Shown one piece after another: positions 8,026 to 16,422 of a stretch of 64,000 nucleotides of DNA (positions within the stretch are counted from its first letter, which is position 1; each line of letters starts with the position of its first letter). Both the position numbers and the translations under genes were made by a program. The DNA comes from Sphingomonadales bacterium UBA6157. GTDB lineage: Bacteria > Pseudomonadota > Alphaproteobacteria > Sphingomonadales > Sphingomonadaceae. The stretch spans positions 12,212 to 76,211 of the forward strand of contig DIUN01000050.1 of NCBI GenBank assembly GCA_002423025.1, written 5' to 3'. The notes beneath the pieces are model-generated. The model searched no databases. It had not been told where the DNA came from and saw only the letters and a list, made by a program, of their open reading frames with translations.

Positions 8026-9969
8026 CTATCCTGTCACCGTTCCTCGGGCTTCGACGAGTGCTGCCACCACAGAAGGGTCCGCCAGCGTCGAGGTGTCGCC
8101 CAAGCTGCCGAACTCGCCTTCTGCGATCTTGCGAAGGATGCGCCGCATGATCTTGCCGCTGCGGGTCTTGGGCAGGCCCGGCGCGAACTGGATGGCATCG
8201 GGCGTTGCGATTGGTCCGATTTCGCGTCTAACCCATTGCACCAGTTCGCGGCGCAGGGCTTCATCACCTGTCTCGCTGGCGTTGAGCGTGACATAGGCAT
8301 AGATGCCTTGGCCCTTGATATCATGGGGGAAGCCCACGACAGCGGCCTCCGCCACTTTGGCATGGGCGACCAGCGCGCTTTCGATCTCAGCTGATCCCAT
8401 GCGATGCCCGGAGACGTTGATGACGTCATCAACACGGCCGGTGATCCAGTAATAACCGTCCTCGTCGCGGCGGCAGCCGTCACCGGTGAAATAGCGGCCC
8501 GGATAGGTGGTGAAATAGGTCTGGAAAAAGCGCTCATGGTCGTTCCAGACCGTGCGCATCTGCCCTGGCCAACTGTGTGCGATGCAGAGATTGCCCTCGG
8601 CAGCACCTTCCAGCACCGTCCCTTCGGCATCCACCAGCAGGGGTGCCACGCCAAACATGGGCAGAGTTGCGGAGCCGGGCTTCAGCGCCGTGGCGCCGGG
8701 CAGGGGGCTGATGAGTGCAGCGCCGGTTTCCGTCTGCCACCAGGTGTCGACGATCGGGCAGCGGCCTTCGCCGACGACACGATGATACCACTCCCAGGCC
8801 TCGGGGTTGATTGGCTCACCGACAGAGCCCAGCAGCCGCAGGGAGGAGCGAGATGCTCGGGTCACATAATCATCGCCCTCGCGCATCAGCGCTCGCAGTG
8901 CTGTAGGGGCCGTGTAGAAGGTGTTCACCTGCCAGCGATCGCAGATTTCCCAGAAGCGGCCGAAATCCGGGTAATTCGGCACGCCTTCGAACATCAGCGT
9001 CGTCGCGCCATTGGCGAGCGGCCCATAGACGACATAGCTGTGTCCAGTCACCCAGCCGACATCAGCGGTGCACCAGAATACCTCGCCTGGGCGGTAATCA
9101 AATATGTAGCGATGCGTCATCGCAGCCCAGACGAGATAGCCGGCAGTCGTGTGGAGCACGCCCTTCGGCTTTCCGGTTGAGCCCGACGTGTAAAGAATGA
9201 ACATCGGATCTTCCGCCCCCATCGGCTCGGGCGGGCAATCCGGCGAAACACTGTCGCGGGCTTCATCGTACCAGATGTCCCGTCCGGCCTGCATGGCGAT
9301 GGCTCCACCGGTGCGTCGGACGACAATGACCCGGTCAACTGAGGGGCAACTGGCAAGTGCTGCATCGACATTTGCCTTGAGCGGGATAGGCTTGCCGCCG
9401 CGCAGACCTTCGTCGGCGGTGATGACGATGCGAGAATCGCAATCCTGAATTCGCCCGGCCAGGCTGTCCGGGGAGAAACCGCCAAAGACGATACTGTGGA
9501 TTGCACCTACGCGGGTGCAGGCCAGCATCGCCATCGCGGCTTCGGGGATCATCGGCATGTAGAGTGTTACCCGGTCACCCTTTTTGACCCCCTGGGCTTT
9601 CAGCACATTGGCAAAGCGGCAGACTTCGGCATGGAGCTCACGATAGGTGATCGTGCGCGTGTCGGCAGGGTCGTCACCTTCCCAGAGGATCGCGGCGGTG
9701 TCACTGCGCGTTGCAAGATGGCGGTCAAGGCAGTTCGCCGAGACGTTGAGCACGCCATCCTCAAACCAGCGGATGCCGAAATCGGCCTCATTGAACGAGC
9801 AATTGCTCACCTTTGTGAAGGGAGTGATCCAATCGATGCTGGCAGCCTCCTCCTTCCAGAAGCCATCCGGATCGGCCAGGGCCTGCGCATACATGGCCTT
9901 GTAGCGGCCTTCGTCGATCAGTGCGCGCTCGGCCCACTCTGCTGGAACCGGATAGATAGCATTGCTCAT
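8026..9969 (-). CDS. acsA: acetyl-CoA synthetase (AMP-forming)
   Basis: Enzyme of 647 aa that activates acetate to acetyl-CoA through acetyl-AMP. The ATG at 9969 gives MSNAIYPVPAEWAERALI and follows GGGAG at 7-nt spacing; the open frame continues upstream but lacks family similarity there. Visible motifs are the N-terminal ACAS segment (FWKEEAASIDWITPF), the P-loop TSGSTGKPKGVLHT, TWWQTETG, YYWITGRVDDVINVSGHR, and the regulatory lysine in KTRSGKIMRR that is acetylated in studied enzymes. Length matches the family. It is followed by usp, fixL and fixJ on the same strand, so these may share transcripts. Confidence 0.96.
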   Translation of the reverse strand: MSNAIYPVPAEWAERALIDEGRYKAMYAQALADPDGFWKEEAASIDWITPFTKVSNCSFNEADFGIRWFEDGVLNVSANCLDRHLATRSDTAAILWEGDDPADTRTITYRELHAEVCRFANVLKAQGVKKGDRVTLYMPMIPEAAMAMLACTRVGAIHSIVFGGFSPDSLAGRIQDCDSRIVITADEGLRGGKPIPLKANVDAALASCPSVDRVIVVRRTGGAIAMQAGRDIWYDEARDSVSPDCPPEPMGAEDPMFILYTSGSTGKPKGVLHTTAGYLVWAAMTHRYIFDYRPGEVFWCTADVGWVTGHSYVVYGPLANGATTLMFEGVPNYPDFGRFWEICDRWQVNTFYTAPTALRALMREGDDYVTRASRSSLRLLGSVGEPINPEAWEWYHRVVGEGRCPIVDTWWQTETGAALISPLPGATALKPGSATLPMFGVAPLLVDAEGTVLEGAAEGNLCIAHSWPGQMRTVWNDHERFFQTYFTTYPGRYFTGDGCRRDEDGYYWITGRVDDVINVSGHRMGSAEIESALVAHAKVAEAAVVGFPHDIKGQGIYAYVTLNASETGDEALRRELVQWVRREIGPIATPDAIQFAPGLPKTRSGKIMRRILRKIAEGEFGSLGDTSTLADPSVVAALVEARGTVTG

Positions 9970-10073
9970 CAGGATGCTCCCAAAGTCTGTTCGGCCCATT
10001 TTCAAGGCCGTTTCCCATTCCCTATGCCGAGGCAGTCGCGCGGCCAAGCCGAGATTCTGACTAGCCGGCGCAC

Positions 10074-10166
10074 TCAGCGCCGGCCCCAGATCCACCAGCC
10101 GATCACCAGCCCGCCCCCGAAGCCGGCGAGAATCCACAACCATATCTCGCCGAACAGCCAGATCAT
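10074..10166 (-). CDS. 30-residue single-pass membrane peptide
   Basis: Very short ORF (30 aa) starting MIWLFGEIWLWILAGF, one hydrophobic helix rich in Trp and Gly, ending WIWGRR. Its ATG overlaps the stop of the upstream BON-like gene (ATGA on the minus strand, 10163-10166), which argues that it is translated. A positively charged C-terminus after the helix suggests the end stays in the cytoplasm. I recall comparable tiny Trp-rich membrane peptides near BON or envelope genes in sphingomonads; the function is unknown. Confidence 0.5.
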   Translation of the reverse strand: MIWLFGEIWLWILAGFGGGLVIGWWIWGRR

Positions 10167-10456
10167 TCTCGTTCAGTCCAGATCACGTCGTGGATGCCGG
10201 GCTCTGCAGAAAGCACGGCCCGCACTCTCTCGCGGGTTGCGCTGTCCGCCGTTCCCGAAAGGCGGGCGACGCGAAAGGTCCAGCCTGAGGGGCTGGTCCA
10301 GACTGCCCGGCCATCGCGAATTCCGTGCGCATTCATCACGATTGCAGCTTTGCCACCCAACTCCGCCAGAAGGGCAGCGCGCTCGTAGCCATGTGCCAGA
10401 TAGGCCAGGATGCCGCTTGCAGCGATACCCGCGACGAGCTTTGCTAGGGCGGGCAT
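10163..10456 (-). CDS. BON-like small envelope protein
   Basis: Predicted 97 aa starting MPALAKLVAGIAASG, chosen because an earlier possible start would lie inside the upstream gene. The N-terminus is hydrophobic (signal or anchor, about residues 4-22). The rest has the fold pattern of a BON-like domain: GWTFRVARLSGTAD, then a helix (SATRERVRAVLSAEPGI) and a closing strand (HDVIWTE). BON domains bind membranes or phospholipids. Only one BON-like repeat is present and similarity is modest, so this is a fold-level guess. Confidence 0.6.
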   Translation of the reverse strand: MPALAKLVAGIAASGILAYLAHGYERAALLAELGGKAAIVMNAHGIRDGRAVWTSPSGWTFRVARLSGTADSATRERVRAVLSAEPGIHDVIWTERE

Positions 10457-10466
10457 CGCTCTGCGC

Positions 10467-11024
10467 TCAAGCCGGACCGAGCTTGCCGAACAGGGTCTCA
10501 TATTCCGTGTAGCGGCCTTCGGTGAGCAGCTTGGCCTGCTCGATCAACCGGTCGCCTGCAATGCGGCCGCGGAACTCGCCCATCTGTCCATCGATCACCT
10601 CTGCGTCCGCCGGGTTCCAGCCGGCGATCTGATCGAGCCTGTCGATACCCGCAGCGGCGAGCTTGTCGGCAAACTTGGCGCCGACCCCCTTGAGCTGGCG
10701 GATGTCCAGTGGGTTGATGTTGCGGGTCTCGACCGGTGTGGCGGCGGTTTCGCTGGCAGCGCGTGACCGGGCGAAATCCCGGCGCAGCTTGTCCACCTCG
10801 TCTGAAAGCGGCCGAATCTGGGCTTCCCGGGCCTTCAGTTCGACAGCCAGCCTGTCCCGCTCGGCAAGCATGGAATCGCGCTCGCGAGCCAGGCCGATGG
10901 TGCGCTCCTGCAAAACGGCGGCCTTGCGCTTCAGCGGCGCGCGGATGGCGAGGCCCAGGAACAGCCCAACCAGAAGAGCCGCCAGCACTGCTGCAGCCAT
11001 TGCGGGATCGAGAGTGAAGCTCAT
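10467..11024 (-). CDS. membrane-anchored coiled-coil protein with C-terminal helix-hairpin-helix domain
   Basis: Protein of 185 aa with one N-terminal membrane helix (about residues 9-27), a coiled coil (about 30-90, with ERTIGLARERDSMLAERD), and a helix-hairpin-helix-like domain (LKGVGAKFADKLAAAGIDRL, about residues 114-133). Such domains usually contact DNA or act as protein adaptors; here the domain sits on a membrane tether. It lies 10 nt upstream of the BON-like gene, so three minus-strand genes (11024 down to 10074) probably form an operon. The specific role is not known. Confidence 0.7.
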   Translation of the reverse strand: MSFTLDPAMAAAVLAALLVGLFLGLAIRAPLKRKAAVLQERTIGLARERDSMLAERDRLAVELKAREAQIRPLSDEVDKLRRDFARSRAASETAATPVETRNINPLDIRQLKGVGAKFADKLAAAGIDRLDQIAGWNPADAEVIDGQMGEFRGRIAGDRLIEQAKLLTEGRYTEYETLFGKLGPA

Positions 11025-11135
11025 GAACCTGTTCTCCTTGTCATCCTATTGCGACGCCGGGGGCAGCCAGCGCAAGCCCGCTGCGCTTCAGGAGTCGACC
11101 GCAGGGCCTGCCCGCGCTATCTGCCGCGTCTCACC

Positions 11136-12773
11136 ATGAAGCCCGTTGCAACTCCTCATGATTATTCCGCTTCCGAGCGGCGCGTAGCGCTGGCTGCGGT
11201 GCTGATCGTGCTGTTCCTCTCTGCGCTTGATCAGACCATCGTCGCGACAGCAATGCCGCGGATCATTGCCGAGCTTTCCGGCCTCGATCGGATCGCCTGG
11301 GTGAGCACGGCTTATCTCCTCACCTCCACGGTCGTCGTGCCGGTCTATGGCAAGTTGGGCGACATTTATGGTCGCCAGCCTGTGCTGGTGTTTGGTGTGC
11401 TGGTCTTCCTGCTCGGCTCCATGCTCTGCGGCATGGCCGGCGAGTTCGGGCCGTTGCCTGTCATCGGAGACGGCATGAACCAGCTTATCGCCTTCCGGGC
11501 CTTGCAGGGCCTTGGTGCCGGCGCGCTCACCACAGGCGCCTTTGCCACGGTGGCAGACATCGCGCCGCCGGCCGAGCGTGGGCGCTACACCGGGCTATTC
11601 GGCGCAATGTTCGGATTGGCTGGGCTTGCTGGCCCGGTACTCGGCGGCTTCCTCACAGATCAGGCGACCACGACCATTCTCGGTCATGTGGTGAGCGGCT
11701 GGCGCTTCATCTTCTACGTCAACTTGCCGCTCGGCATCGTGGCGCTGTTCATTCTGCTGACCCGCTTGCCGCGTGGCAGTCGCGGGGCCGATGCACGCAT
11801 CGATTGGCTTGGCAGCTTGCTCATCATCGCCGCCTCCGTGCCGCTGCTGCTGGCGCTGAGCTGGGGCGGAGAGGGTGGCGGCTGGGACCAGCCGCGCATT
11901 ATCGGCGGCTTTACCGTGGCGGCCGTTGCCTTCGCGCTGTTCCTTGTTGTTTCTCGCGGCAAGAGCTGGGCGGTCGTCCCGCTCGATCTGTTCCGCGATC
12001 CTGTGGTGGCGCGCGCCAACCTCGCGCTCTTCCTGATCAATCTTGGCTATATGGGTGTGCCGATGTTCCTGCCGCTCTACCTGCAGCTTGTAAGGGGCCT
12101 CAGCGCGGCGGACAGCGGCATCGCAATGCTGCCGCTGCTGCTTGGCATCCTTACCGGTTCCATCGTCGCCGGGCGGGTCTCCCGGCGCAGCCAGGCGTAC
12201 AAGCCGGTGCTGGTCGCCGGGGGCTTTGTCGCCTTGGTGGCATTGCTTTTGCTGACCGGCCTTGGAGCCGATACCCCGCGCTGGCAACTGACAGTCACGC
12301 TGCTGCTGCTCGGCACAGGGCTTGGGCCGGCGCAGGGCATGTACACGCTGGCCATCCAGAGCGCCGTTGCCCACGCGCGAGTGGGTGTTGCCACGGCTGC
12401 GGCGCAATTCTGCCGCCAGATCGGCGCTACGGTCGGAGTGGCTATCTTTGGCGCGCTGCTCACCTTCCACCTCGCCGCTGAGCTTCCGCTGCGTGTTCCG
12501 CAACTTGCCGTATCCGGCCAGCCTGTCGATCTGTCTCAAGCGCAGCGTCTCGCCATGGACCCGGCTGCGCTCGCGGATACTGTCGGCCCTGCTGCCAGCG
12601 CAGCGGCTGGATCAGGGCTCAGGGCGAGCTTTGCCGTCTCGATCGAGGCGCTGTTCCCGGTCGCGCTGGGCATGCTTCTCCTCGCTTTTCTGGTGACGAT
12701 CTCCATCCCGGCGCGCCGCCTGCGCGGCCGTGATGATCCGGCGTCCGAGGATGCGAGGGCCGCCGCTGCATGA
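11136..12773 (+). CDS. MFS drug exporter of the DHA2 (EmrB/QacA) family
   Basis: Integral membrane transporter of 545 aa with about 14 predicted helices. The start at 11136 gives MKPVATPHDYSASERRVALA directly before helix 1. Signature sequences are the DHA2 motif LDQTIVATAMPRI in helix 1, the MFS loop GKLGDIYGRQPV after helix 2, and motif C-like GLAGPVLGGFLTD in helix 5. The family exports drugs, dyes or amphiphilic metabolites by proton antiport; the substrate cannot be read from sequence. It is translationally coupled (ATGA) to the alpha/beta hydrolase that follows. Confidence 0.9.
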   Translation: MKPVATPHDYSASERRVALAAVLIVLFLSALDQTIVATAMPRIIAELSGLDRIAWVSTAYLLTSTVVVPVYGKLGDIYGRQPVLVFGVLVFLLGSMLCGMAGEFGPLPVIGDGMNQLIAFRALQGLGAGALTTGAFATVADIAPPAERGRYTGLFGAMFGLAGLAGPVLGGFLTDQATTTILGHVVSGWRFIFYVNLPLGIVALFILLTRLPRGSRGADARIDWLGSLLIIAASVPLLLALSWGGEGGGWDQPRIIGGFTVAAVAFALFLVVSRGKSWAVVPLDLFRDPVVARANLALFLINLGYMGVPMFLPLYLQLVRGLSAADSGIAMLPLLLGILTGSIVAGRVSRRSQAYKPVLVAGGFVALVALLLLTGLGADTPRWQLTVTLLLLGTGLGPAQGMYTLAIQSAVAHARVGVATAAAQFCRQIGATVGVAIFGALLTFHLAAELPLRVPQLAVSGQPVDLSQAQRLAMDPAALADTVGPAASAAAGSGLRASFAVSIEALFPVALGMLLLAFLVTISIPARRLRGRDDPASEDARAAAA

Positions 12774-13762
12774 ACGCTCCCGCCTCGTCCTTGGCGCGGC
12801 GGCGCAGCTTTCCGGCCGGTGGTCGGTTCGAGAGCCGTGCCATGGCTGACGGCTGGAGGGTGCGCACCGTGCTCTGGGAGGGCCGCTCCGATGGTCCGGG
12901 GTCGCTGCTGTTCATCACCGGTCGTGGAGACTTCCTCGAGAAATATTGTGAGACATTCCATGATCTTGTTGACGCCGGCTGGGGCGTCGCCAGCTTCGAT
13001 TGGCGTGGACAGGGGCTCTCCGGTCGGCAAGGCAAATCCGGCATGCACGGCCACAGTGATGGCTTCGAGAACTGGCTGGCTGACCTTGATGCGTTGATCG
13101 GCTGGTTTCGCGCAAGTCTGCCTCCGCCCTTTTATGCAATGGCGCATTCCATGGGCGGTCATCTGCTGCAGCGCCACCTGGCGGGGGAAAATGGCGAGTT
13201 CGCGCGGGCCGTGCTGCTTTCGCCGATGTTCGGCGTTACGGCCCGGCCCATCGGCGCGCCAATGGCGCGAAAGCTGGCCCGGCTCATGGTGCGGCTGGGG
13301 CAGGGTGGGCGATTCGTGCCGGGCGGTGGGCCCTATGTGGCGGGCGCGGCCGGCTCGCCACGGCAGTTGATGCTCACCAGTGATCCTGAGCGCTACCTTG
13401 ATGAGAGCTGGTGGGTAAGCCAGAACCCGGCACTGGCGCTGGGCAGCGTCACCTATGGCTGGCTCGAAGCTGCCTTTCGCTCGCTGGACGCGCTGCTGGA
13501 GCCGCCAGCGCAGCTCCGCGGCACCGGCGAGGGTGCAGGGTCAGCACCGGCGCTGCAGCGCATCACCACGCCCATGCTCGTGCTCATTCCAGAGGCCGAT
13601 GCGCTGGTGGATAACAGCGCCACCCAGCGCGCCGTGGCCAGCATGGCTTGCGCCCGGCTCGAGGTCTTTCCGGGCGCTGCGCATGAATTGTTGCGCGAGG
13701 CCAGCGGCATACGGGCACGGGTGCTGGCGCGCGCCACGGCTTTCCTGCAGAATGGGGAATGA
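12770..13762 (+). CDS. alpha/beta hydrolase, lysophospholipase (PldB-like)
   Basis: Protein of 330 aa with the alpha/beta-hydrolase core. The nucleophile Ser is in AHSMGGH (about residue 126), the acid is probably in PEADALVDN (about residue 280), and the catalytic His in GAAHELL (about residue 310). SFDWRGQGLSGR is typical of the lysophospholipase/monoacylglycerol-lipase branch. No signal peptide is evident, so it is probably cytoplasmic or peripheral. The ATG overlaps the MFS stop and the stop overlaps the next ATG (13759-13762), so it is the middle gene of a coupled trio. Confidence 0.85.
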   Translation: MNAPASSLARRRSFPAGGRFESRAMADGWRVRTVLWEGRSDGPGSLLFITGRGDFLEKYCETFHDLVDAGWGVASFDWRGQGLSGRQGKSGMHGHSDGFENWLADLDALIGWFRASLPPPFYAMAHSMGGHLLQRHLAGENGEFARAVLLSPMFGVTARPIGAPMARKLARLMVRLGQGGRFVPGGGPYVAGAAGSPRQLMLTSDPERYLDESWWVSQNPALALGSVTYGWLEAAFRSLDALLEPPAQLRGTGEGAGSAPALQRITTPMLVLIPEADALVDNSATQRAVASMACARLEVFPGAAHELLREASGIRARVLARATAFLQNGE

Positions 13763-14853
13763 CCTATGACATTGCCATCATCGGGGCCGGCATAGCCGGT
13801 GCGAGCCTGGCCTGGGCACTTGGCCAGCAAAGCGGCGGCCGGCTGAAGGTCGTGTTGCTTGAGGCGGAGGCCCGGCCTGGTTATCACACGACCGGGCGCT
13901 CGGCGGCCTTTTGGGTGGAGAGCTATGGCGGCCCAGGCATCGTGCCGCTGAGCCGGGCTTCCCGTCGTTTTTTCATGGAGCCGCCGGAAGCGTTCGGCCC
14001 TCTGTTGTCTCCGCGGCCGGCGCTGCATCTGGCGCCGCCGGATGATGCCTCGGCGCTGCCGGCGCTGATGGCCGAGTTCGATTCTACCAGTGTTGCTTAT
14101 GAGCGGCTGGATGCTGCGGCGCTGGCCCGATACAGCATCATGCGGCCCGAGTGGCTTGCGGACGGTGTCATTGAGCATGATTGCCATGACATTGATGTTG
14201 CAGCACTTCATCAGGGTTATTTGCGCGGTTTCGAGGGCTGGAAGGCCAGCCTTGTGACGGACGCGCGGGTGACGGGGCTGGCACGTGACGGCGATGGCTG
14301 GGCTATCGAAACGACCGCGGGGCCGGTGTCCGCCGGCGTGGTGGTGAATGCCGCCGGGGCCTGGGCGGACGAGGTGGCCACGCTTGCCGGGGCGCGGCGG
14401 CGGGGCTTGCAGCCGCTGCGGCGGACCATGGCGGTGCTGCGGATCGATCCGGCGCCGCCGGCGGATTTGCCGGTGGTGATGGACGCGGCCGGGCGCTTCT
14501 ATTTCAAGCCTGATGGCGAGCGGCTCTGGCTCTCGCCGCATGACGAGATTCCGGACGTGCCGCATGATGTCCGGCCCGATGAACTCGATCTTGCCATGGT
14601 CATCGATCGATTTGAAAAGGCGAGCACCGCCAAGGTGTTGCGGCTTGAATCCAGCTGGGCCGGGCTGCGCACCTTTGCGCCTGACCGTCTGCCGGTGTTC
14701 GGCTGGGATGATGGTGTGGCCGGCCTGTTCTGGTGCGCCGGGCAAGGCGGCTTTGGCATCCAGACGGCGCCGGCGGCGTCGGCCCTGTGCGCGCGGGTGC
14801 TGCTTGGGGAGGCGGCCGATGCGGGGGCTTATGACGCCTCGCGGGCCTTGTAG
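13759..14853 (+). CDS. FAD-dependent D-amino-acid dehydrogenase, D-arginine dehydrogenase-like
   Basis: DAO-family flavoprotein of 364 aa. The Rossmann motif is GAGIAGAS (residues 9-16). The sequence GYHTTGRSAA (residues 41-50) matches the active-site loop of Pseudomonas DauA, and DALHQGYLRG-, LVNAAGAW- and TWAGLRSF-like stretches are also shared (here ALHQGYLRG, VVNAAGAW, WAGLRTF). QGGFGIQTAPAA is close to the family C-terminus. It likely oxidises D-arginine or other D-amino acids to 2-oxo acids; electron acceptor and exact substrate are not known. The 3' end overlaps the convergent tgt gene by 25 nt. Confidence 0.85.
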   Translation: MTYDIAIIGAGIAGASLAWALGQQSGGRLKVVLLEAEARPGYHTTGRSAAFWVESYGGPGIVPLSRASRRFFMEPPEAFGPLLSPRPALHLAPPDDASALPALMAEFDSTSVAYERLDAAALARYSIMRPEWLADGVIEHDCHDIDVAALHQGYLRGFEGWKASLVTDARVTGLARDGDGWAIETTAGPVSAGVVVNAAGAWADEVATLAGARRRGLQPLRRTMAVLRIDPAPPADLPVVMDAAGRFYFKPDGERLWLSPHDEIPDVPHDVRPDELDLAMVIDRFEKASTAKVLRLESSWAGLRTFAPDRLPVFGWDDGVAGLFWCAGQGGFGIQTAPAASALCARVLLGEAADAGAYDASRAL

Positions 14854-15968
14854 CGGCGCAGGAATTCGGCGGCAAAGGCTTGCAGGCGGCTTTGCGAAAT
14901 GGCGCTGCGCAGGCCCTGCATGAGCTGCTGGTAGAAGCTGATATTATGCTCGGTCATGAGCATCGCGCCGAGCATTTCACCTGATTTTACAAGGTGGTGG
15001 ATATAGGCTCGTGAAACGCCGCCGGTGCAGGACGGGCAGTGGCAATCACTGTCCAGCGGCTGCTCGTCCTCGGCGAAGCGGGCGTTGCGCAGGTTGATCG
15101 GACCATCGTGCGTGAAGGCCTGGCCGTTGCGGCCCGAGCGGGTCGGCAGCACGCAATCGAACATGTCCACGCCGCGCAGCACGGCGCCGACGATGTCGTC
15201 GGGCTTGCCGACTCCCATCAGGTAGCGGGGGGCTTCCTCCGGCAACTGGCCCGTGGCGTAATCGAGCACGCCGAACATCGCCTCCTGGCCTTCGCCCACG
15301 GCGAGGCCGCCGATGGCATAGCCATCAAAGCCTATCCCGCGCAAAAGGCTGGCGGATTCAGCCCGAAGCCGCTCGTCGAGACCGCCTTGCTGGATGCCGA
15401 ACAGGGCGGCCAGGCCGGCGTGATCGGGGGCGGAATCGAAGGCGGCGCGGCTGCGGGCGGCCCAGCGCATCGAGCGCTGCATGGCGGCGGCCATGGCCTC
15501 GCGCGATGCCGGGAGCGCAATAAGCTCATCAAAAGCCATGATAATATCGCTGCCGAGCAGCCGCTGGATCTCGATCGAGCGCTCCGGGCTGAGCATGTGC
15601 CGGCTGCCATCGAGATGGCTGGCAAAAGCCACGCCGTCCTCGCTGCGCTTGGTCAGCGCCGAGAGGCTCATCACCTGGTAACCCCCTGAATCCGTGAGGA
15701 TCGGCCGCTCCCAGCCCATGAACTTGTGCAGCCCTCCGAGCCTTGCGATGCGCTCGGCGCCAGGGCGCAGCATCAGGTGGTAGGTGTTGCCCAGGATGAT
15801 GTCGGCCCCGGTGGCGCGAACCTCGGCCGGGCGCAGGCCCTTGACCGTGGCGGCGGTGCCGACGGGCATGAAGGCCGGGGTGCGGATGGTGCCGCGCTGC
15901 ATGGCGATCTCGCCGGTGCGGGCAAGGCCATCGCGGGCATGAATTCGGAAATCGAAACGGGCTGACAT
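14829..15968 (-). CDS. tgt: queuine tRNA-ribosyltransferase (tRNA-guanine transglycosylase)
   Basis: Enzyme of 379 aa that exchanges guanine-34 for the queuosine precursor in GUN-anticodon tRNAs. Key residues map cleanly onto the Zymomonas enzyme: Asp93 (LTDSGGYQV), nucleophile Asp271 (FDCVLPTRSGRNG), the GNTYHLMLRPG loop at about 60-70, and the zinc site Cys309, Cys311, Cys314 with a His near 341 (MTEHN). Length is normal. A sigma-70-type promoter lies 45-72 nt before the ATG. It is convergent with, and overlaps, the DauA-like gene. Confidence 0.97.
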   Translation of the reverse strand: MSARFDFRIHARDGLARTGEIAMQRGTIRTPAFMPVGTAATVKGLRPAEVRATGADIILGNTYHLMLRPGAERIARLGGLHKFMGWERPILTDSGGYQVMSLSALTKRSEDGVAFASHLDGSRHMLSPERSIEIQRLLGSDIIMAFDELIALPASREAMAAAMQRSMRWAARSRAAFDSAPDHAGLAALFGIQQGGLDERLRAESASLLRGIGFDGYAIGGLAVGEGQEAMFGVLDYATGQLPEEAPRYLMGVGKPDDIVGAVLRGVDMFDCVLPTRSGRNGQAFTHDGPINLRNARFAEDEQPLDSDCHCPSCTGGVSRAYIHHLVKSGEMLGAMLMTEHNISFYQQLMQGLRSAISQSRLQAFAAEFLRRYKAREAS

Positions 15969-16012
15969 TTGCCGGCCTTAGCGATTGTTGTGGGCCGGGT
16001 CATGTGGGTTTC

Positions 16013-16040
16013 ATTATAACCTATTTGGATAATATAGCAA
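16013..16040 (-). promoter_or_regulatory. sigma-70-type promoter for tgt
   Basis: On the minus strand TTGCTA (16040-16035), 16 nt, then a perfect TATAAT (16018-16013). The expected transcript starts near 16006, giving a leader of about 40 nt to the tgt ATG at 15968. The surrounding 60 bases are distinctly AT-rich against the GC-rich background. Confidence 0.55.
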
Positions 16041-16362
16041 TCGGCTTTTTAGGTTTGGTTTTCAATATGTTGAGTGTCCGGCAGCGGCCAAATCAAGGTC
16101 TGGAGGCCTGAATGGGAGGGAGAAAAGCGGGGATTTGCGGATCGGGAGCGGAGCCGGGCCGGCACCGGGGCGGCGCTGGCCCGGCGCTCGGCGGCGAGTC
16201 GCCGGATCGGGTCCGGCGCCGCAGCGGCGATTGTCGGGGGTGGGGTGCTGGAAGCGCGACACCGCTCTAAATCGCTGAAAGGTGTAAAGAATTCTTACAT
16301 CTGCGTCGTTTTGCGAAGCGCTGAAATCGCCTAACTATCTCGTTTTCCTCGAACTTCTTATG

Positions 16363-16380
16363 TTGGCACATGGTTTGCAT
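16363..16380 (+). promoter_or_regulatory. sigma-54 (-24/-12) promoter of PEP-CTERM gene 1
   Basis: TTGGCAC-ATGGT-TTGCA, with GG at 16365-16366 and GC at 16377-16378, the exact 12-base register of the RpoN consensus TGGCAC-N5-TTGCA. The expected start of transcription is near 16390, giving a leader of about 33 nt that contains GGAG (16410-16413) before the ATG at 16423. Confidence 0.8.
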
Positions 16381-16422
16381 AGATGTTGGCAGAAGAAACC
16401 TTTTCCGCCGGAGTGCTGAAAC

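Larger units (their letters stand above)
15969..16422. other. 454-base intergenic stretch between tgt and the first PEP-CTERM gene
   Basis: Divergent control region. The tgt side carries the sigma-70-like promoter (16013-16040), and the PEP-CTERM side carries the sigma-54 element (16363-16380). The middle (about 16080-16265) is GC-rich; a possible 86-codon plus-strand frame there has the low-complexity Arg/Ala/Gly composition of a chance frame, and I do not call it. AT-rich sequence from 16262 to 16360 would be a natural place for an upstream activator site, but no repeat is clear. Confidence 0.6.

Noticed and set aside
16074..16334. 86-codon plus-strand frame upstream of PEP-CTERM gene 1
   Set aside because: Low-complexity Arg/Ala/Gly translation, no ribosome site, and it runs toward the sigma-54 promoter.
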